This document shows positions 1 through 12,290 of a stretch of DNA of 64,000 nt, one piece after another. The DNA lies in the NCBI GenBank assembly GCA_026008535.1, contig BRKX01000002.1, forward strand, positions 74,483,380 through 74,547,379. The letters run 5' to 3'. The notes below the pieces were generated by a model that saw only the letters and a program-made list of their open reading frames with translations, was not told where the DNA came from and searched no databases. The DNA comes from Perilla frutescens (Eukaryota > Streptophyta > Magnoliopsida > Lamiales > Lamiaceae). Numbering within the stretch: the first letter of the stretch is position 1; the number at the start of each line of letters is the position of its first letter. The position numbers and the translations under genes are program-made.

Positions 1-447
1 TTGTTGGGTTTTTAATTAAGGGGATTTTAAAGGACAAAATAGTCTAATTATTAATATTTTTATTTTTAAAAAATAATAGTGGTTGTAAAGAGAAATTTGG
101 GGGTTGTAACCCGTGACCAAAAACTACCATCCATAAGGGCTAAGAGAAGCCCAGTATTTTGTTGATGAAATGATGTTAGCAGTTAGCGTGCTTCAGTCCA
201 AGTACACAATTAGGCCCACACAATGTCCCTAATTGAAAAGATTTATTGCATTAAATTTCCTAAATTTTAATCTTACATTAATTGATATACCTATTAAATA
301 ATAAGATAAATATTATAATGAATTCATTGCATGAAGCGTAACTATTTAACATGAAAGGAAGATTTTAGTACATAAAGTCAGTAATACAAAGATTATGGCA
401 ACATTAATAATCATTACGTACATGGCTTATTATAATAGTAAATAACA
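1..447. other. AT-rich spacer with a possible MITE end
   Basis: No gene is visible. Around positions 45-110 the sequence resembles the inner part of the MULE-like MITE termini seen at 47636-48822 and 59491-60326 (a repeat-of-G run after a 'taaagaga' motif). It may therefore be a truncated copy of that family. The window edge prevents finding its other end. Confidence 0.3.
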
Positions 448-915
448 GGGATAAAGTCCAAACTGATGCTCAAACTATTCCAGAAGAAGTATTTTTTCTC
501 GTACACAAATTTTTGGCTCAAATTTGATCTCACATTTTCAAAAAATGTATCACTTTGCTCCCTACATTGCTCTTTCCATTAACTACGTTAAAAGCGCGTG
601 TTGAAAACACATGCTAATAGAAATTTTTCTCATACGTTCAGATATTTTCAAACACTAAAAAAATGCATGTTTAATCTACCAATGTGTAAAAAGTTTGTGC
701 TGATGTGTCAAAATATTTCAATGTATGAGAAAAATATTAGTGTGTGTTTTAAAATGACGTGAATAATATGTGAGACCCGCAACTCTACTAAACTCCTTTT
801 ATTTTCCATGTGGGTTCGCAGCTTACGGAAGATGGTCAATTTGGGGTGAAATTTTACTTAGGGGAAAAAAATATTAATTGAGAAATAGTTTGAGATCCAA
901 TTTGTACTTTATTCC
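448..915. mobile_element. MITE with terminal inverted repeats
   Basis: The left end begins GGGATAAAGTCCAAACT and continues to CTCAAACTATT. The right end read on the other strand begins GGAATAAAGTACAAATT and also continues to CTCAAACTATT. The imperfect inverted repeats are about 35 bp and the element about 470 bp. It has no coding capacity and I could not define a target-site duplication. It is a non-autonomous DNA transposon of unassigned superfamily. Confidence 0.6.
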
Positions 916-1909
916 TATATATTATTATTAATAGAGTTCTAGGAATAGTATGTTTATAATTTTATATTTTATACACAAATTAAATATTGTTAGTAACTAA
1001 TGGGTAATAAATAAGTAAGATAAGAACAAAATATCATTTGGTACATAACTCGGTGTATGGTTAGAGATTTTTCTTTTTCTTTTGGGGGGGTTGTTCAGAA
1101 AACATGTTTTTCAAGAAAAATAGGATTAGTCAGAGATAGGGTCCAACAATAAAATCATGGGATGGATTAATGCACAACTTTGTCCTCTAGTGGTTTTTCT
1201 AAATTCTAGATTCAAACTATATATTAAATTAAGATTTGAATTCATATATCTTCGATTTCACTGTTGAACATATGTTTCCAACTCATTCCTCCACGTCAAG
1301 TAAGAAAAAAAAAGAAAGAAAGTTGATATTACTTAAATTCAACACGTGGTTTATAAATGAATGAAATGATACCCGTAGACTTTCTTCTAGAATCCTTTAC
1401 TTTATATTAAAAAAAAAAAAACCAATGTAAATAAAGATAAATAAGTGAGAAAGGAACATTATTAAGTGAAAATGCATTCCCAATTTAATCCTCCATTTCG
1501 ATCTAGTCAATATCTCAAAATTTCAGATGAAGAACTCAACTGTTTTACACTTACATTGTCTCAATCCATTATTATGCCATCCACTAGAGACTCCGTACAT
1601 ATCAATTTCTATTTAGTATTTACTGATATATATATATATATTGGGAATGGATCAAATGTATATATATATATTTGATAAAATGTGTGTTATGGTTGGTGGG
1701 ATCTCCATTCTTCATGCAATGCATCATGGGTCGCCGCCTTCACCCCACTTCATTAATTATTTAAATAAAATATACATATCAAGTTATCAACAATTCACAT
1801 TTGAATACGGTTATCAACGGTGTTAATCTACTCGTACTACTCCCCACACCACAATAACTCTTCTTGTCTGAGAAGTGAGAACTGCTGGAGCTTCACTCTC
1901 GCCCCACTA
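916..1909. other. Upstream region of the tryptophan synthase beta gene
   Basis: AT-rich sequence without a supportable ORF. It presumably holds the promoter and leader of the plus-strand gene starting at 1910. A short TA-rich run lies at 1626-1672. The pyrimidine-rich stretch near 1835-1900 looks like a plant 5' leader. No particular regulatory site can be supported. Confidence 0.4.
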
Positions 1910-4456
1910 ATGGCGGAATCATGTTTGCTTTCCTCCTCTCTCAAACCACGACTTTCCTTACACGGTAAAACTCTCCTAGCTCTTCCTCTAATATTATTAT
2001 TACTATTATTATTCCATTTCTTGATTTCAAATCCCAACGAGTTCAAGTTTCTTCATCGCTGGATCTATCGTGAATTTTCTTGATCAATATGTATCCTTTT
2101 CAGCTTAAGAAAAACAAGAACTACTCATTTCTTACATTCCCAGTGTTTAATTTGCTGATGATGGAACAATTCCTAACTTTAAATTTGATGAACCTTAATT
2201 TAATTTCTCGACTAAATTTATATACAGTCCTTGCATTCAAGCAATGCTTGATGGTACCGATTTTTAACTTGATTACATCATTCTTTCTTGAATTCCTGTC
2301 ACACCCTTTTTCACACACACAGTAAATTACCAATCTTTCTTGCTGAATTGATCAGGAGATCAGCAATGGGGGAGTTGTTTTTCCCCAAATATAAGGCCAT
2401 CCCATTTGAGGCTTGTATCCAACTCCAAGGTACAAGCCAAAGCAGCATACACTGCTGATTCTAGGGCAATAGAAATCCCTACTCAATGGTACAATCTAAT
2501 TGCGGATCTTCCAGTGAAACCACCACCATACTTGCATCCTAAGACGTTTGAGCCCGTAAAACCAGAGGATTTATCTCCCTTATTCCCTGATGAATTGATC
2601 AAGCAGGAGGCTACCATGGAGAGGTTCATCGATATCCCAGAAGAAGTTCTTGATGTGTATAAGCTATGGCGCCCGACGCCTCTGATCCGGTTAGCTCTGC
2701 AGCTAGATCATGGTTGATCCTTTAATGTAGTTGAGGAAAAATGAAAATCTAATGCCTGTAAGTTTTGAATGCAGAGCCAAGAGGTTGGAGAAGCTGCTCG
2801 ATACGCCTGCAAGAATCTACTACAAGTATGAAGGTGTTAGCCCTGCTGGATCGCATAAACCAAACACGGCTGTGCCTCAGGTCTGGTATAATGCAAAGGC
2901 AGGTGTCAAGAGTGTTGTCACTGAAACTGGTGCTGGCCAATGGGGGTGTTCGTTGGCTTTCGCCTGCAGCTTGTTTGGACTAAACTGTGAAGTAATCAAC
3001 TCTCCCCTTTTGTGTTGATTGTTCTTTTTTGGTGCAATTTATGTTGTGATAGATGTTGGACTAAAATGTTGCTTGTTGAAAAGCTTTCTGATGAGCTCTT
3101 TATCTTTGTATCGAGTTAGTTTGATAGTTGTTTGTATTCGTTTTTTGGTACAGTTTAAGTTGTGATGGGTAGTGGTAAATGGTTGGTTCTGACCTTGGTG
3201 AAAATGTTGCTCATTGACAAGCTTTTTTTAATGAACTTTTTCTTTTTGTGTCATTTTAGTTTGATATATAGTTGTTTATATTCCAACTCAAGTTGTGATA
3301 GATAGTGGTAATGGACCAATGGTTGGTTCTCACCTTAGTGAAAGTGCTGCTTGATAAGCTGGATGTGTGTTTGTTTCGGGCCTGCAGGTATGGCAAGTAC
3401 GGGCTTCTTATGATCAGAAACCATATCGGAAACTGATGATGCAGACATGGGGGGCCAAGGTGCACCCTTCGCCTTCTACTATCACTGAAGCTGGTCGGAG
3501 AATGCTTGAAAAGGACCCTTTGAGCCCGGGAAGTTTAGGGATTGCTATTTCTGAAGCTGTGGAGGTTGCAGCTACAAATGCCGACACAAAGTATTGCCTG
3601 GGGAGTGTTCTAAACCATGTCCTGTTGCATCAAACTGTTATCGGTGAGGAATGCATAAAACAGATGGAGGCTATAGGAGAGACGCCTGATGTGATCATCG
3701 GATGCACTGGTGGAGGATCAAATTTTGGCGGACTTGCATTTCCATTTATCCGAGAGAAGCTCAGTGGGAAGATGAACCCTATCATCCGAGCAGTGGAACC
3801 AGCCGCGTGCCCCTCACTGACCAAGGGTGTATATGCTTATGACTACGGGGATACAGCAGGGATGACTCCGTTGATGAAGATGCATACCCTCGGGCATGAC
3901 TTCATCCCGGACCCAATCCATGCTGGTTAGCTACTACTACTTATGTGGCCTTAAACTGTCATTTCCATCATTTGATCGTTGCTTCTCTGAATTTCCTTCG
4001 AAATGCTTGAATTTGCAGGGGGGCTGAGGTACCATGGCATGGCTCCATTGATTTCACATGTCCACGAATTAGGCTACATGGAAACCCTTGCAATTGCTCA
4101 GAAAGAATGCTTTGCCGGTGAGCTTCTTTCTCACACATGATAAAAGTAACATTGTGACGCGTTTTTGAATGTGTTGCATTTGTGTTCGTGCAGGAGCGAT
4201 ACAGTTTGCAAGGACGGAGGGATTGATACCTGCTCCGGAGCCAACTCATGCCATAGCTGCCACGATACGAGAAGCTCTTCGTTGCAGAGAGACGGGCGAA
4301 TCAAAGGTACTTCTCATGGCAATGTGTGGACATGGTCACTTTGATTTGCCAGCTTATGATAAGTATTTGAATGGGGAGCTTGTTGATTTGTCATTCTCTG
4401 AAGAAAAGATAACAGCTGCACTTGCTAACATTCCTCAGCATCAGCAGAAAACCTAA
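1910..4456 (+). CDS. Tryptophan synthase beta chain, TrpB2 type
   Basis: Predicted PLP enzyme joining indole (or a related nucleophile) with L-serine to make tryptophan. Six exons were read by splice sites and phase: 1910-1964, 2356-2689, 2775-2991, 3388-3925, 4019-4117 and 4194-4456, giving 501 aa. All junctions are GT-AG and keep frame. The N-terminus is Ser/Leu/Lys-rich and lacks acid residues after Glu3, consistent with a plastid transit peptide (inference). The PLP lysine lies in GSHKPNTA (about Lys158) and the cofactor phosphate loop is GGGSN (about 310-314). The long leader before the RPTPLIR block marks it as TrpB2, not the ordinary TSB1/TSB2 type. In bacteria and archaea TrpB2 often acts without TrpA; the role of the plant form is less settled. 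The ATG at 1910 was chosen because it splices in frame onto exon 2. No defect is seen. Confidence 0.92.
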
Positions 4457-5662
4457 CTGTGTAGTTTCATTCTGATCATCTTATCCTTAGCCATATTTTG
4501 ATTATTATCTCATCATTGATGCCATTGATTGTTGCAAAAATGGATTTATGCCTCAACCAGCTGTTGTTCTACCTAATGTGTTAGCATTTTATCTATGATG
4601 TTCGTTGCGCGTGAGTAATAACTAATAATGTTGTAAGTTTATCCCCTTGGGAATGGCCTACTTGTAAACGTAAAATTCATAAATTTCTTATTATATCCTT
4701 ATTTATACATATTATTTTACATGTTCGATTTTGAAAAATGTTAAGTAGGAGTATATTGGAAAAAGAAAATGAAATGGTACATAACAAGAAATTTTGGCTA
4801 TATTTTTACAAATAAATCATCTATTTCACTTGGTGTTTCATTTTGATTTTTATTAGATTTTCAACCCTTTTTTTCTTCAATTTTAATTTGTTTTCGTTTA
4901 GTTTAATTTTATAATTATTATTTGAGGTTTATATTTATTTTTTGAGTTAATATAATTGATTAATATGGTTGATTATTCTAAGATTATGGTATATAATTTT
5001 TTTAAAATTTCAATTTTTAGCAATAAATGTTAATTATGATTAATTATACTATAATAAATTTAATTTTTGTAATAATTATTTTTAAAATATTAAATTTTAT
5101 TTTAACACAAAAAATAAGAGAAAATTAACTATTTTTGTGGAATCGACCATGGAGTATTGGTGTGAGAGACAAAATCCCATTGTGAATAAAGGAACCTATT
5201 CATAAATCATAAAATTAAAGTAAATTAATTTATTTTTTTATCTAACATCTCGCGCGGTGTACCGCACTTGATAATAAGTTTTTTTGAAATAAATATGTAC
5301 CCTATAAAGGGATAAGTGAACTCTAAAATAAAAGTGAATTAATTTATTTTTTTATCCGGTGTCTGAGCCGTGCGCTCGATACAAACTAAAGGTTTGAAAA
5401 AATAAACAGAAAAAGGGTGTTCAGAAATGTGATATACACGTGCTGCGCATGGAGCTCATGTGCGTGTGCGGGTTTGGGCTCATTTGACCCGTTTAACGGA
5501 TTATGAGCCGTTAGACGATCTAACATAATTTTTTATATTTATAGCCTCAAAAATTAATTAATTCATAAATAATAAATTATGAGATAATTTTACCCCATAG
5601 CCTCCGTTGTTTAAAACCCCTACTAAAATATATATGATAAAGCCTAAAACCGTTAAAGTACC
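4457..5662. other. Spacer with a partial MITE arm and short direct repeats
   Basis: No gene is seen. Positions about 4855-5130 resemble one arm of the foldback MITE found in the TBL introns (a block close to the reverse complement of AAATTAAACTAAAACATAA). A second feature is a direct repeat: a block ending in 'aattaatttatttttttatc' near 5222-5245 recurs near 5336-5358, each followed by a GC-rich stretch. Both are decayed repeats. Confidence 0.4.
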
Positions 5663-5765
5663 GATGGGATGGTCTAGTGGTGGAATGAGATTGCTTGGAG
5701 ACCAAAGGTCACAAGTTCAAATTTCCTCAATACTACATATTGGGTGTGTGAGCAAAAAAAAAAAA
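5663..5765 (+). mobile_element. tRNA-derived SINE, short copy
   Basis: It begins with a tRNA-like head containing an A box (TGGTCTAGTGG) and a B box (AGTTCAAATTT) and ends in an A-run after GGGTGTGTGAGC. Imperfect flanking duplications, CCTAAAACCGTTAAAGTA on the left and CCTAAACCCGTCAAAAAT on the right, support insertion by retroposition. It is the same family as the copies at 40969 and 44203. It is not a functional tRNA because no acceptor stem closes. Confidence 0.7.
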
Positions 5766-6522
5766 CCCTAAACCCGTCAAAAATAATGACTAAATCTTTT
5801 GTTTCATTCTTATGATTTTCTGTTAATTTTACATATATTTAATTTAATGCAGCAAATTGATAGGAACCGTCAAAAATCATGACCAAGTCTTTTAACATTG
5901 ACAAGATTGTGACTATAATAGAGTAGTTATAATTAAACTTTAACCGATTTTTGCTGAACATGATCAATCATTTTACAATATATTAATATTATAACGAGAT
6001 ACACTCTCATCCAAATAATTTGAGAATTAGACGTACTTGACTTCTTCACAAATCACAAAATTACAATATTTTTCAAGATCATGAAACTGCGGATTACGTT
6101 GTCGTCATGCCACATACGAGGAAATATTTACTTGAATCGACCTTCCACATATCATTACAAAACATTCCAATATTGTCGAGACTACAAAGATTCCAAACTC
6201 AAGATAATTATGGAGTGAAAATTTCCAAATAGAATCCACATCTAGAAAGCAACCGTCATTGACAGTGAGGGGCTATAGATGATATCTTTATTTTATTTTT
6301 ATGGTTTTTAAATGAGGGGTTATGAGGGTACAAATATCTAATAAAAATAATATTTGTATGTTAATTAATTTAGGGACTATAAAGAGTAAATTAGGGATTT
6401 AAATAGAATTTCTCATTTTTGTCTTATTATAAAATTAATCACAATCTCCCCAAATATACTCTATAAAGAATAAAAATAATATTTGTATGTTAATTAATGT
6501 AGGGAATATAAAGAGTAAATTA
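5766..6522. other. Spacer with a tandem 120-130 bp duplication
   Basis: A block containing ATAATATTTGTATGTTAATT followed by GTAAATTAGGG occurs near 6345-6400 and again near 6475-6525. The first copy ends like the right terminus of the MULE-like MITE family (TAGAATTTCTC), so this may be a decayed, partly duplicated MITE end. No gene is seen. Confidence 0.4.
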
Positions 6523-6847
6523 GGGGCATGTTTGGTTTGAATGATCATGGTAGTTTAGGTTTAATTGATAAAATCATCCCACCTCGTCATGTGTTTGGTT
6601 CGTATGATAGGAGCTCAGTATTGATGATGTGCCCAAATTCTTATTATCCATTTGAGGGATAACTGATCACTCTAAAATTGGGGTGATAAATTCATCCCAC
6701 CTTTGATTAAATTAAAAATTACTAAATTATCCCCTTTAAGTAATATTTGAATATTTATACCTCAATTTTGGAAATATTTTCACAAGTGCATATTATGTAT
6801 GAACTAATTTTCCTTAAAATCACTTTTAAATAAAATACTAAAGATGC

Positions 6848-6927
<80 letters not shown>

Positions 6928-7383
6928 TCACCGAAAATTATCCTCAATTAAATAATATTTGAATCTTTCCCCCCAATCTTGGGAATAATTATACAATTGC
7001 ATATTATGTATAAACGCTAGTAATTTCATTGAAATTACTTTAAAATAAAATACTAAAGACACTAGAAATAAGAATAATAATTCACCATAAATTCTACTAT
7101 AAATCCATAATTGTAATTTAATTAGTCGTCCATAATTCTAGTTTTAATTTTTTTGAGTAAAACTAATTGCAACCTTAAAATTAACAATGAATATTTATGT
7201 GGAGGGCAATTTTGGTATTCAACTACATTTTAATCATAATTCTTCATTCTAAACAAAATATTAATAATATATCCTATCAAAATCTCAATCAATCAATCTA
7301 AACATATGATTATTTTTGTATGAACAATGCAATCATACTTTATTCTATCAATTTTATTATCCCATCAACCAAACCAAACGAGG
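6523..7383. mobile_element. Tourist/PIF-Harbinger-like non-autonomous element
   Basis: The left terminus is GGGGCATGTTTGGTTTGA and the right terminus read on the opposite strand is CCTCGTTTGGTTTGGTTGA. Both sides are flanked by TTA (6520-6522 and 7384-7386), the target site typical of PIF/Harbinger elements. The 861-bp body is non-coding. It holds a long TAA microsatellite and, on either side of it, two diverged copies of a block around 'gcatattatgtat'. Confidence 0.65.
6850..6926 (+). repeat. (TAA)n microsatellite
   Basis: About 77 bp of perfect ATA/TAA repeats inside the Tourist-like element. Likely highly length-variable. Confidence 0.95.
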
Positions 7384-7386
7384 TTA

Positions 7387-8259
7387 AAGAGGTGATTGAT
7401 ATGTTAGAATGGAATTATGTATGAATGAAATGAAGAATATAATGAGGGCTTGAATGAAATGATGATTATTATGATTTTGTATGTATATGGAATTAATAAC
7501 GGAATTAAATATTAGTTTTTTTATCTTATATAATGAGTATTTTATGTAATTTCAAATTTTCTTATAATTGAATAAAATGTATGTAGTAGCTAATAAATAT
7601 TAACACATGCCTTAATTTTTTTTTATTTCTAAACACCATTTTTCTTTTTAGTATATGATTTTATTGAAAAACTTTATTCTAAAATATTTAATTAATCAAT
7701 ATATAACAATTTGTATAGTTAATAAAAATATTTTACTTCATAGAAAAATACTTTAACATTTCAAATTTTCATTTAAATATATTAAATTATATCAAATACA
7801 TAAATATTTTATATTTCAGCATCACTTTCATTTTTCTTCAACAAAATTATAAAAGCTAATTTTGTAGTCGGGATGGGGAATTTGTTTACCTTTTCTTTTG
7901 CTATTATATATTCTTTTATATATATTTATATCGTGTATTTAATTATTTCTAAAAGGGAAATATCAGTCCTTATTTTATATAATTATCTTGCGTCGTATAT
8001 TGCTAGTTTCTCATTTTTCAATAATTCCCTTGAAAAATGTAAATTATTCAATAGTTTTATATTTTAAATCCAAAATATTTTAACAAGGTCCATTTTTCTT
8101 TGAATCAGGATTGGGTTTAGCCAGATTTGATTATGGTCCAAATGAATTGGGCCTAAATCTGGAACATGATCCAATTTCACAAAAATACAGAAAATGGAAT
8201 GATATGAAATTCGAATGGGAGCAAACTTCACAGAAAATGCGTACAATCATCACGTAATC
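7387..8259. other. AT-rich spacer before the FLX-like gene
   Basis: No gene is recognised. Short ORFs here are AT-rich, low-complexity and lack motifs. The last part, from about 8200, gains GC and becomes the leader and promoter region of the following gene. Confidence 0.4.
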
Positions 8260-9992
8260 AAACAAAACCCTGACTCCAAACCTCACCGGAAGACCACCGC
8301 AATTCCGCTACCTCAGTCACCCGCCGCGGCCATCGCCGGCGACGACTTAAGCGGATAAGGTGACTTTAATTTACGAATCGGAGAAATTGCGGTTTTTTGA
8401 GGTTGTCAAAACTTTCTGAAGGCGGACTCTGAATTTGTATTATCCGTTGCTGGATATATATTGCAGAGATTATTACATTTTCGTAATTCCTTCCATGTGA
8501 ATTTCGAATCATGAATGGGTTTTTTTGGTTTATCTTTGTTGAATATTGTACAATGTTCATAAATATAAGGAAGTCGCTTACAGGAATATTAGTTAGGCAG
8601 CGCCGGCAGATCTACTGTTATGTTGTTCCATTGTTTGTATGAAGTAGGACCTTAATTGGGCTGTTTGCAAGCTCTTTACCTAAATAACATTTCTAGGGTT
8701 GTTTGAGGGCTTTGGAGCTTAGGAATCTGATGTTAACTTGCTTAATTACATAACTAAAGTGTAGGCATTTTGTTGCTGCACACATTCCAATGTGTATATA
8801 TGCAAATGCATGCTAGATATTGTACATGGTATAGATCACTAGGTATAGCATCTATACGACCCAAAGGCGCATAGGAGGTATTAACGTTGTTGTTTGAATA
8901 TATGAACTATAATCAGGATGCAAGCCTCTGCCTTGATTCATGGAGAAAGTTGTTTTGTGGTTGGCGTTTTCTGGTTTGATGCATAAATGTTACAGCAAGA
9001 TCGATACCTATTGACATTTCTTGGTTCATGTGGAACTCAACTTTAGAATTGGTATCATATCCTGAAATACACATGGATGTAGGAAAGCCTTAAATTAGAA
9101 ATGCAGACAAATCTAGCAGAATGTGGATTGGTTTCAGATATAAAGTTATTGTTCTTTCAGACATCTTGTGTATTAATGAAAGAAAGATGTCCAATTGGGG
9201 TTGTTCTGAGTTAGTCTTTCTGATCTTAATTGTCTATGCATATCGTGTATCATTTTTTCCTTCTCGTGGTTTCCATGGCAGTGCTGAATGTAATAAAGTG
9301 TTGTAGAAACTCTCCGGAGCACAGATAATAAAGTTATTACATTATTTAGGTTGTTCATAGAAGAAGCATTGTGGCATTCCAATTCCCACGCACTTCACAT
9401 TCAATGCATTATTTATTATTACTATCTTTGAGTATCTAATCAAGCTTATCTTTTACGCGCTTAAGCTAATGAAACACCTAAGATCAATGCTTTTCGGAAA
9501 AATGCATATTTAGGTTCCAGCACTTTCAAGTTTATTTTCAATAGGCTTACTGATCTTTTATTTGTTATAATTGGTTTTTGTACTTTTTTATTTATTTATG
9601 TTGAACTTAGGTCCTTAAGTAATGTAATCCCTATACTTTATGTTAAATTGGGTTTTGTGCTAGGACCTGACCTCAACATAAATGAAAGTACATGTAAGTA
9701 TGTAACTAGTTCTTAACGAAAGTTTAGGAATTAAAAAAAAAAACGAAAGCATTGGGACCCAAAAAAGAAAGTCTTGCCATTTTTGTTAGTGCATGCTTAA
9801 GGAGCTTATGGCTATACACTATTTTTACATTTTCTGTTTTTCCTAAAAAAAATTATGCTTGTGGTGGATTGCATCTTAACACATTCAATCATATCAGTTT
9901 CTGTTCAATTCTACTTTACATGATTTCCTGATTCTTTGTAACTGTCGTACTCCAATACTAGGTTTATAAGAAATTGATTTCTTGTGGTGCAG
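8260..9992 (+). other. 5' leader exon and leader intron of the FLX-like gene
   Basis: A GC-rich untranslated block ends with GCGGATAAG followed by GTGACT at 8360, a good donor. The matching acceptor is TGGTGCAG ending at 9992, followed by about 70 nt of leader before the ATG at 10062. The implied leader intron is about 1.63 kb. Long 5'-UTR introns are common in plants and often boost expression. The transcription start is not defined; about 8260 is a guess. Confidence 0.5.
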
Positions 9993-10061
9993 AGCGTGCA
10001 ACTCCCATATGCATTATAAGTGTTAATATCTTGTATTTGTGGTCAAAGTTGGGAGGTAATT

Positions 10062-12290
10062 ATGGCAAGCAAAGGTCGAGTCCCTCCTCCCCACCATCGT
10101 CGTCCTCTTTCTGGCCCTGGTGTGGTGCATCCTGATCCATATGCTTCAGCAGTTCATCCACCTGTTGGTGGTTTTTCACATTTCGAAATGTTGCCTCCTC
10201 ACGAATTAATGGCACACAAGCTTTCTGCACAACATATTGAGATAGAGAAACTCGCTACAGAAAATCAGAGGCTTGCTGCTACCCATGGAACTCTAAGACA
10301 AGATCTTGCAACTGCCAAGCATGAGTTGCAATTAGTACATGCGCACATTGGTGATGTGAAATCTGAAAAAGAGCAGCAGATTAGAGGAATTACAGATAAA
10401 ATGTCAATGATGGAATCTGAACTTGAAGCTGCAGAACCCATCAAAAAAGAGTTGCTGCAAGCACGAACTGAGGCACAGTCCTTGGCTGCTGGAAGGCAGG
10501 AACTAATTTCAAAGGCACAGCAGTTGAATCGTGAGCTTCAAATGGCTCACTCTGAGGCACAACAAATCCCTCCACTAATGGCTGAACTTGATAACTTGAG
10601 ACAGGAGTATCAGCATTGCAGGTAGTCTTTGCTTTATGTATTGAAACAAGGGTTTGAGGACAGAAAAATGTGAATGATGATTGGAAAACATAGCTAAAAG
10701 AGAAGCCGCAAGGAAAATCGAACTTCTGGTTGCCCAAAGTGCAGGACATACAACTCGGTTGTCTTTCTGATAACTTGCATTTTGACTCTCTGGGCTATAG
10801 TGTAAACTTATATAGTTATCATCAGATTACTGGAAGGAAAAAGAATTGCATAAAGCTTTTTTTTTTCTCTCTTGCTTTCGTGAATTTAATATTTTTAGTT
10901 TGTACTTGTTATTACTTTCAATATGACCTGATGTTTTTCTTGGATTTGATCTGAACAGGGGGACTTATGACTATGAGAAGAAGTTATACAATGACCACCT
11001 TGAATCTCTTCAGGTGATGGAAAAGAACTATATGGCAATGTCGAGAGAAGTGGAGAAGCTCAGAGCTGAGTTAAGTAACTCCACAAATTATGACCGCCAA
11101 ACTGGTATAGACATCTTCATATTCATTTCCTTTCCCTAGTATGTTTATCTTTTTACCATGACAGTAATGTTCGGCAAATGCAAATGAAAATGCAGGAGGG
11201 CCGTACGGTGGTTCCGCTGGATATAATGGAAATGTTCCTTTGGGGAACTATACTTCTAGTCAGGCCTATGGTGTACAGGTATATATGAATAGCATTACAT
11301 TGGCCATTGATAATTTCTGTTGTGTAAAATCTCAATTGGATATGAAATTGGTATCATGCTTTGCTAGTAGGAAATTACCTTTTAAATCTAGCTGCCAACC
11401 AGTTCGAAATTGTTGCAGTTTTCTATTGAAAACAAAAGCTGGACCCTATATATATTTTTTGTCGTGTATATGTTTGTTTAAGTCAGGGGGGCGGGGGAGG
11501 GAAAATAAGGGATTGAAACCCTGGCATAGCTTTATAATGGGTGAGTGACACCACCAAGCTACAAGGCTTGGGCAGTTGGGCTAAAGCTGGACAATTGAGC
11601 TCTTTACATCTAGACGATCATGTAATTAAAAAAAATGGTTTCCGAAACAAAACTGAAAAGTACATGCATTTTTTTGAATTGTGAAGGAATCTATAATTGA
11701 TTAGTTTCCCCACATTGCAGCAAGGCCATGGCTCCCATTTGGGAGGGGGTACTGGGGTTGGACCTGCTGGGCCAGCTGGTACTGAGGGTAATTCTTCTCA
11801 TGTTGTAGCACATCCTGCTCCCTACGGTTCAGGGACTGCTCGTGATGTAACCAGAGGCCAATTTTACACTGCATTTAGGGGAACTAGTTATGATCCCCAT
11901 ATGGGGCATGCTGGAGCAGGTTATGATGCCCAAAAGGGACATGGTGGAGCAGGAGCTAGTTATGATGTCCAGAGGGGACCTACTGCATCTGCACATACCC
12001 CTAGGGTACCGGGATACGAAGCTCAGAGAGGTCATAGACCTGAAACCCAGAAGGGGCCTGGATATGATGGTCGTAAAGGATCCGTTTATGATGGACAAGG
12101 TGCCCCTGGCCCTGCTTATGATATTCAAAGAGGCTCGGGAGATGAAGTTCAAAATGCATCATCTAGAGGTACTGCAGGCCCTCAGGGACAGGCTTCCATG
12201 AATAATCTACCTTACCCACCAACACCGAGTACTAGACCTGGAACTGGATATGAGCTAGCAGCGCGTGGTGCAAACCCTGTTCATAGGTGA
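10062..12290 (+). CDS. FLL2: FLX-like 2 coiled-coil protein
   Basis: Homologue of Arabidopsis FLX-like proteins, best matched from memory to FLL2 (At1g67170). FLX acts with FRIGIDA to activate FLC; the role of FLL2 is less clear. Four coding exons, 10062-10621, 10959-11104, 11196-11278 and 11721-12290, give 452 aa. Residues 1-45 are Pro/His/Gly-rich. A long coiled coil follows from about 55 to 235, rich in E, Q, K and L heptads, with the family blocks PPHELMAHK, LRQEYQ and YNDHLESLQ. The C-terminal exon is Gly/Tyr/Pro-rich with many degenerate copies of Y-D-x-Q-[RK]-G. The ATG at 10062 was chosen over one 42 nt upstream because MASKGR matches the family start. It lies about 1.4 kb from the next gene, on the same strand. 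Nuclear location is inferred from the family. Confidence 0.88.
11447..11580 (-). mobile_element. Possible antisense tRNA-derived SINE in an intron
   Basis: Read on the minus strand, the last intron of the FLX-like gene contains an A-box-like TAGCTTGGTGG (11551-11561) followed at tRNA-like distance by a B-box-like GGTTTCAATCCC (11509-11520). No clear duplications or A-tail were found, so this is tentative. Confidence 0.35.

Noticed and set aside
5663..5765. tRNA gene
   Set aside because: Same SINE head as above; no cloverleaf can be closed.
6850..6926. CRISPR-like or other structured repeat array
   Set aside because: It is a simple TAA microsatellite without spacers; this is plant nuclear DNA.
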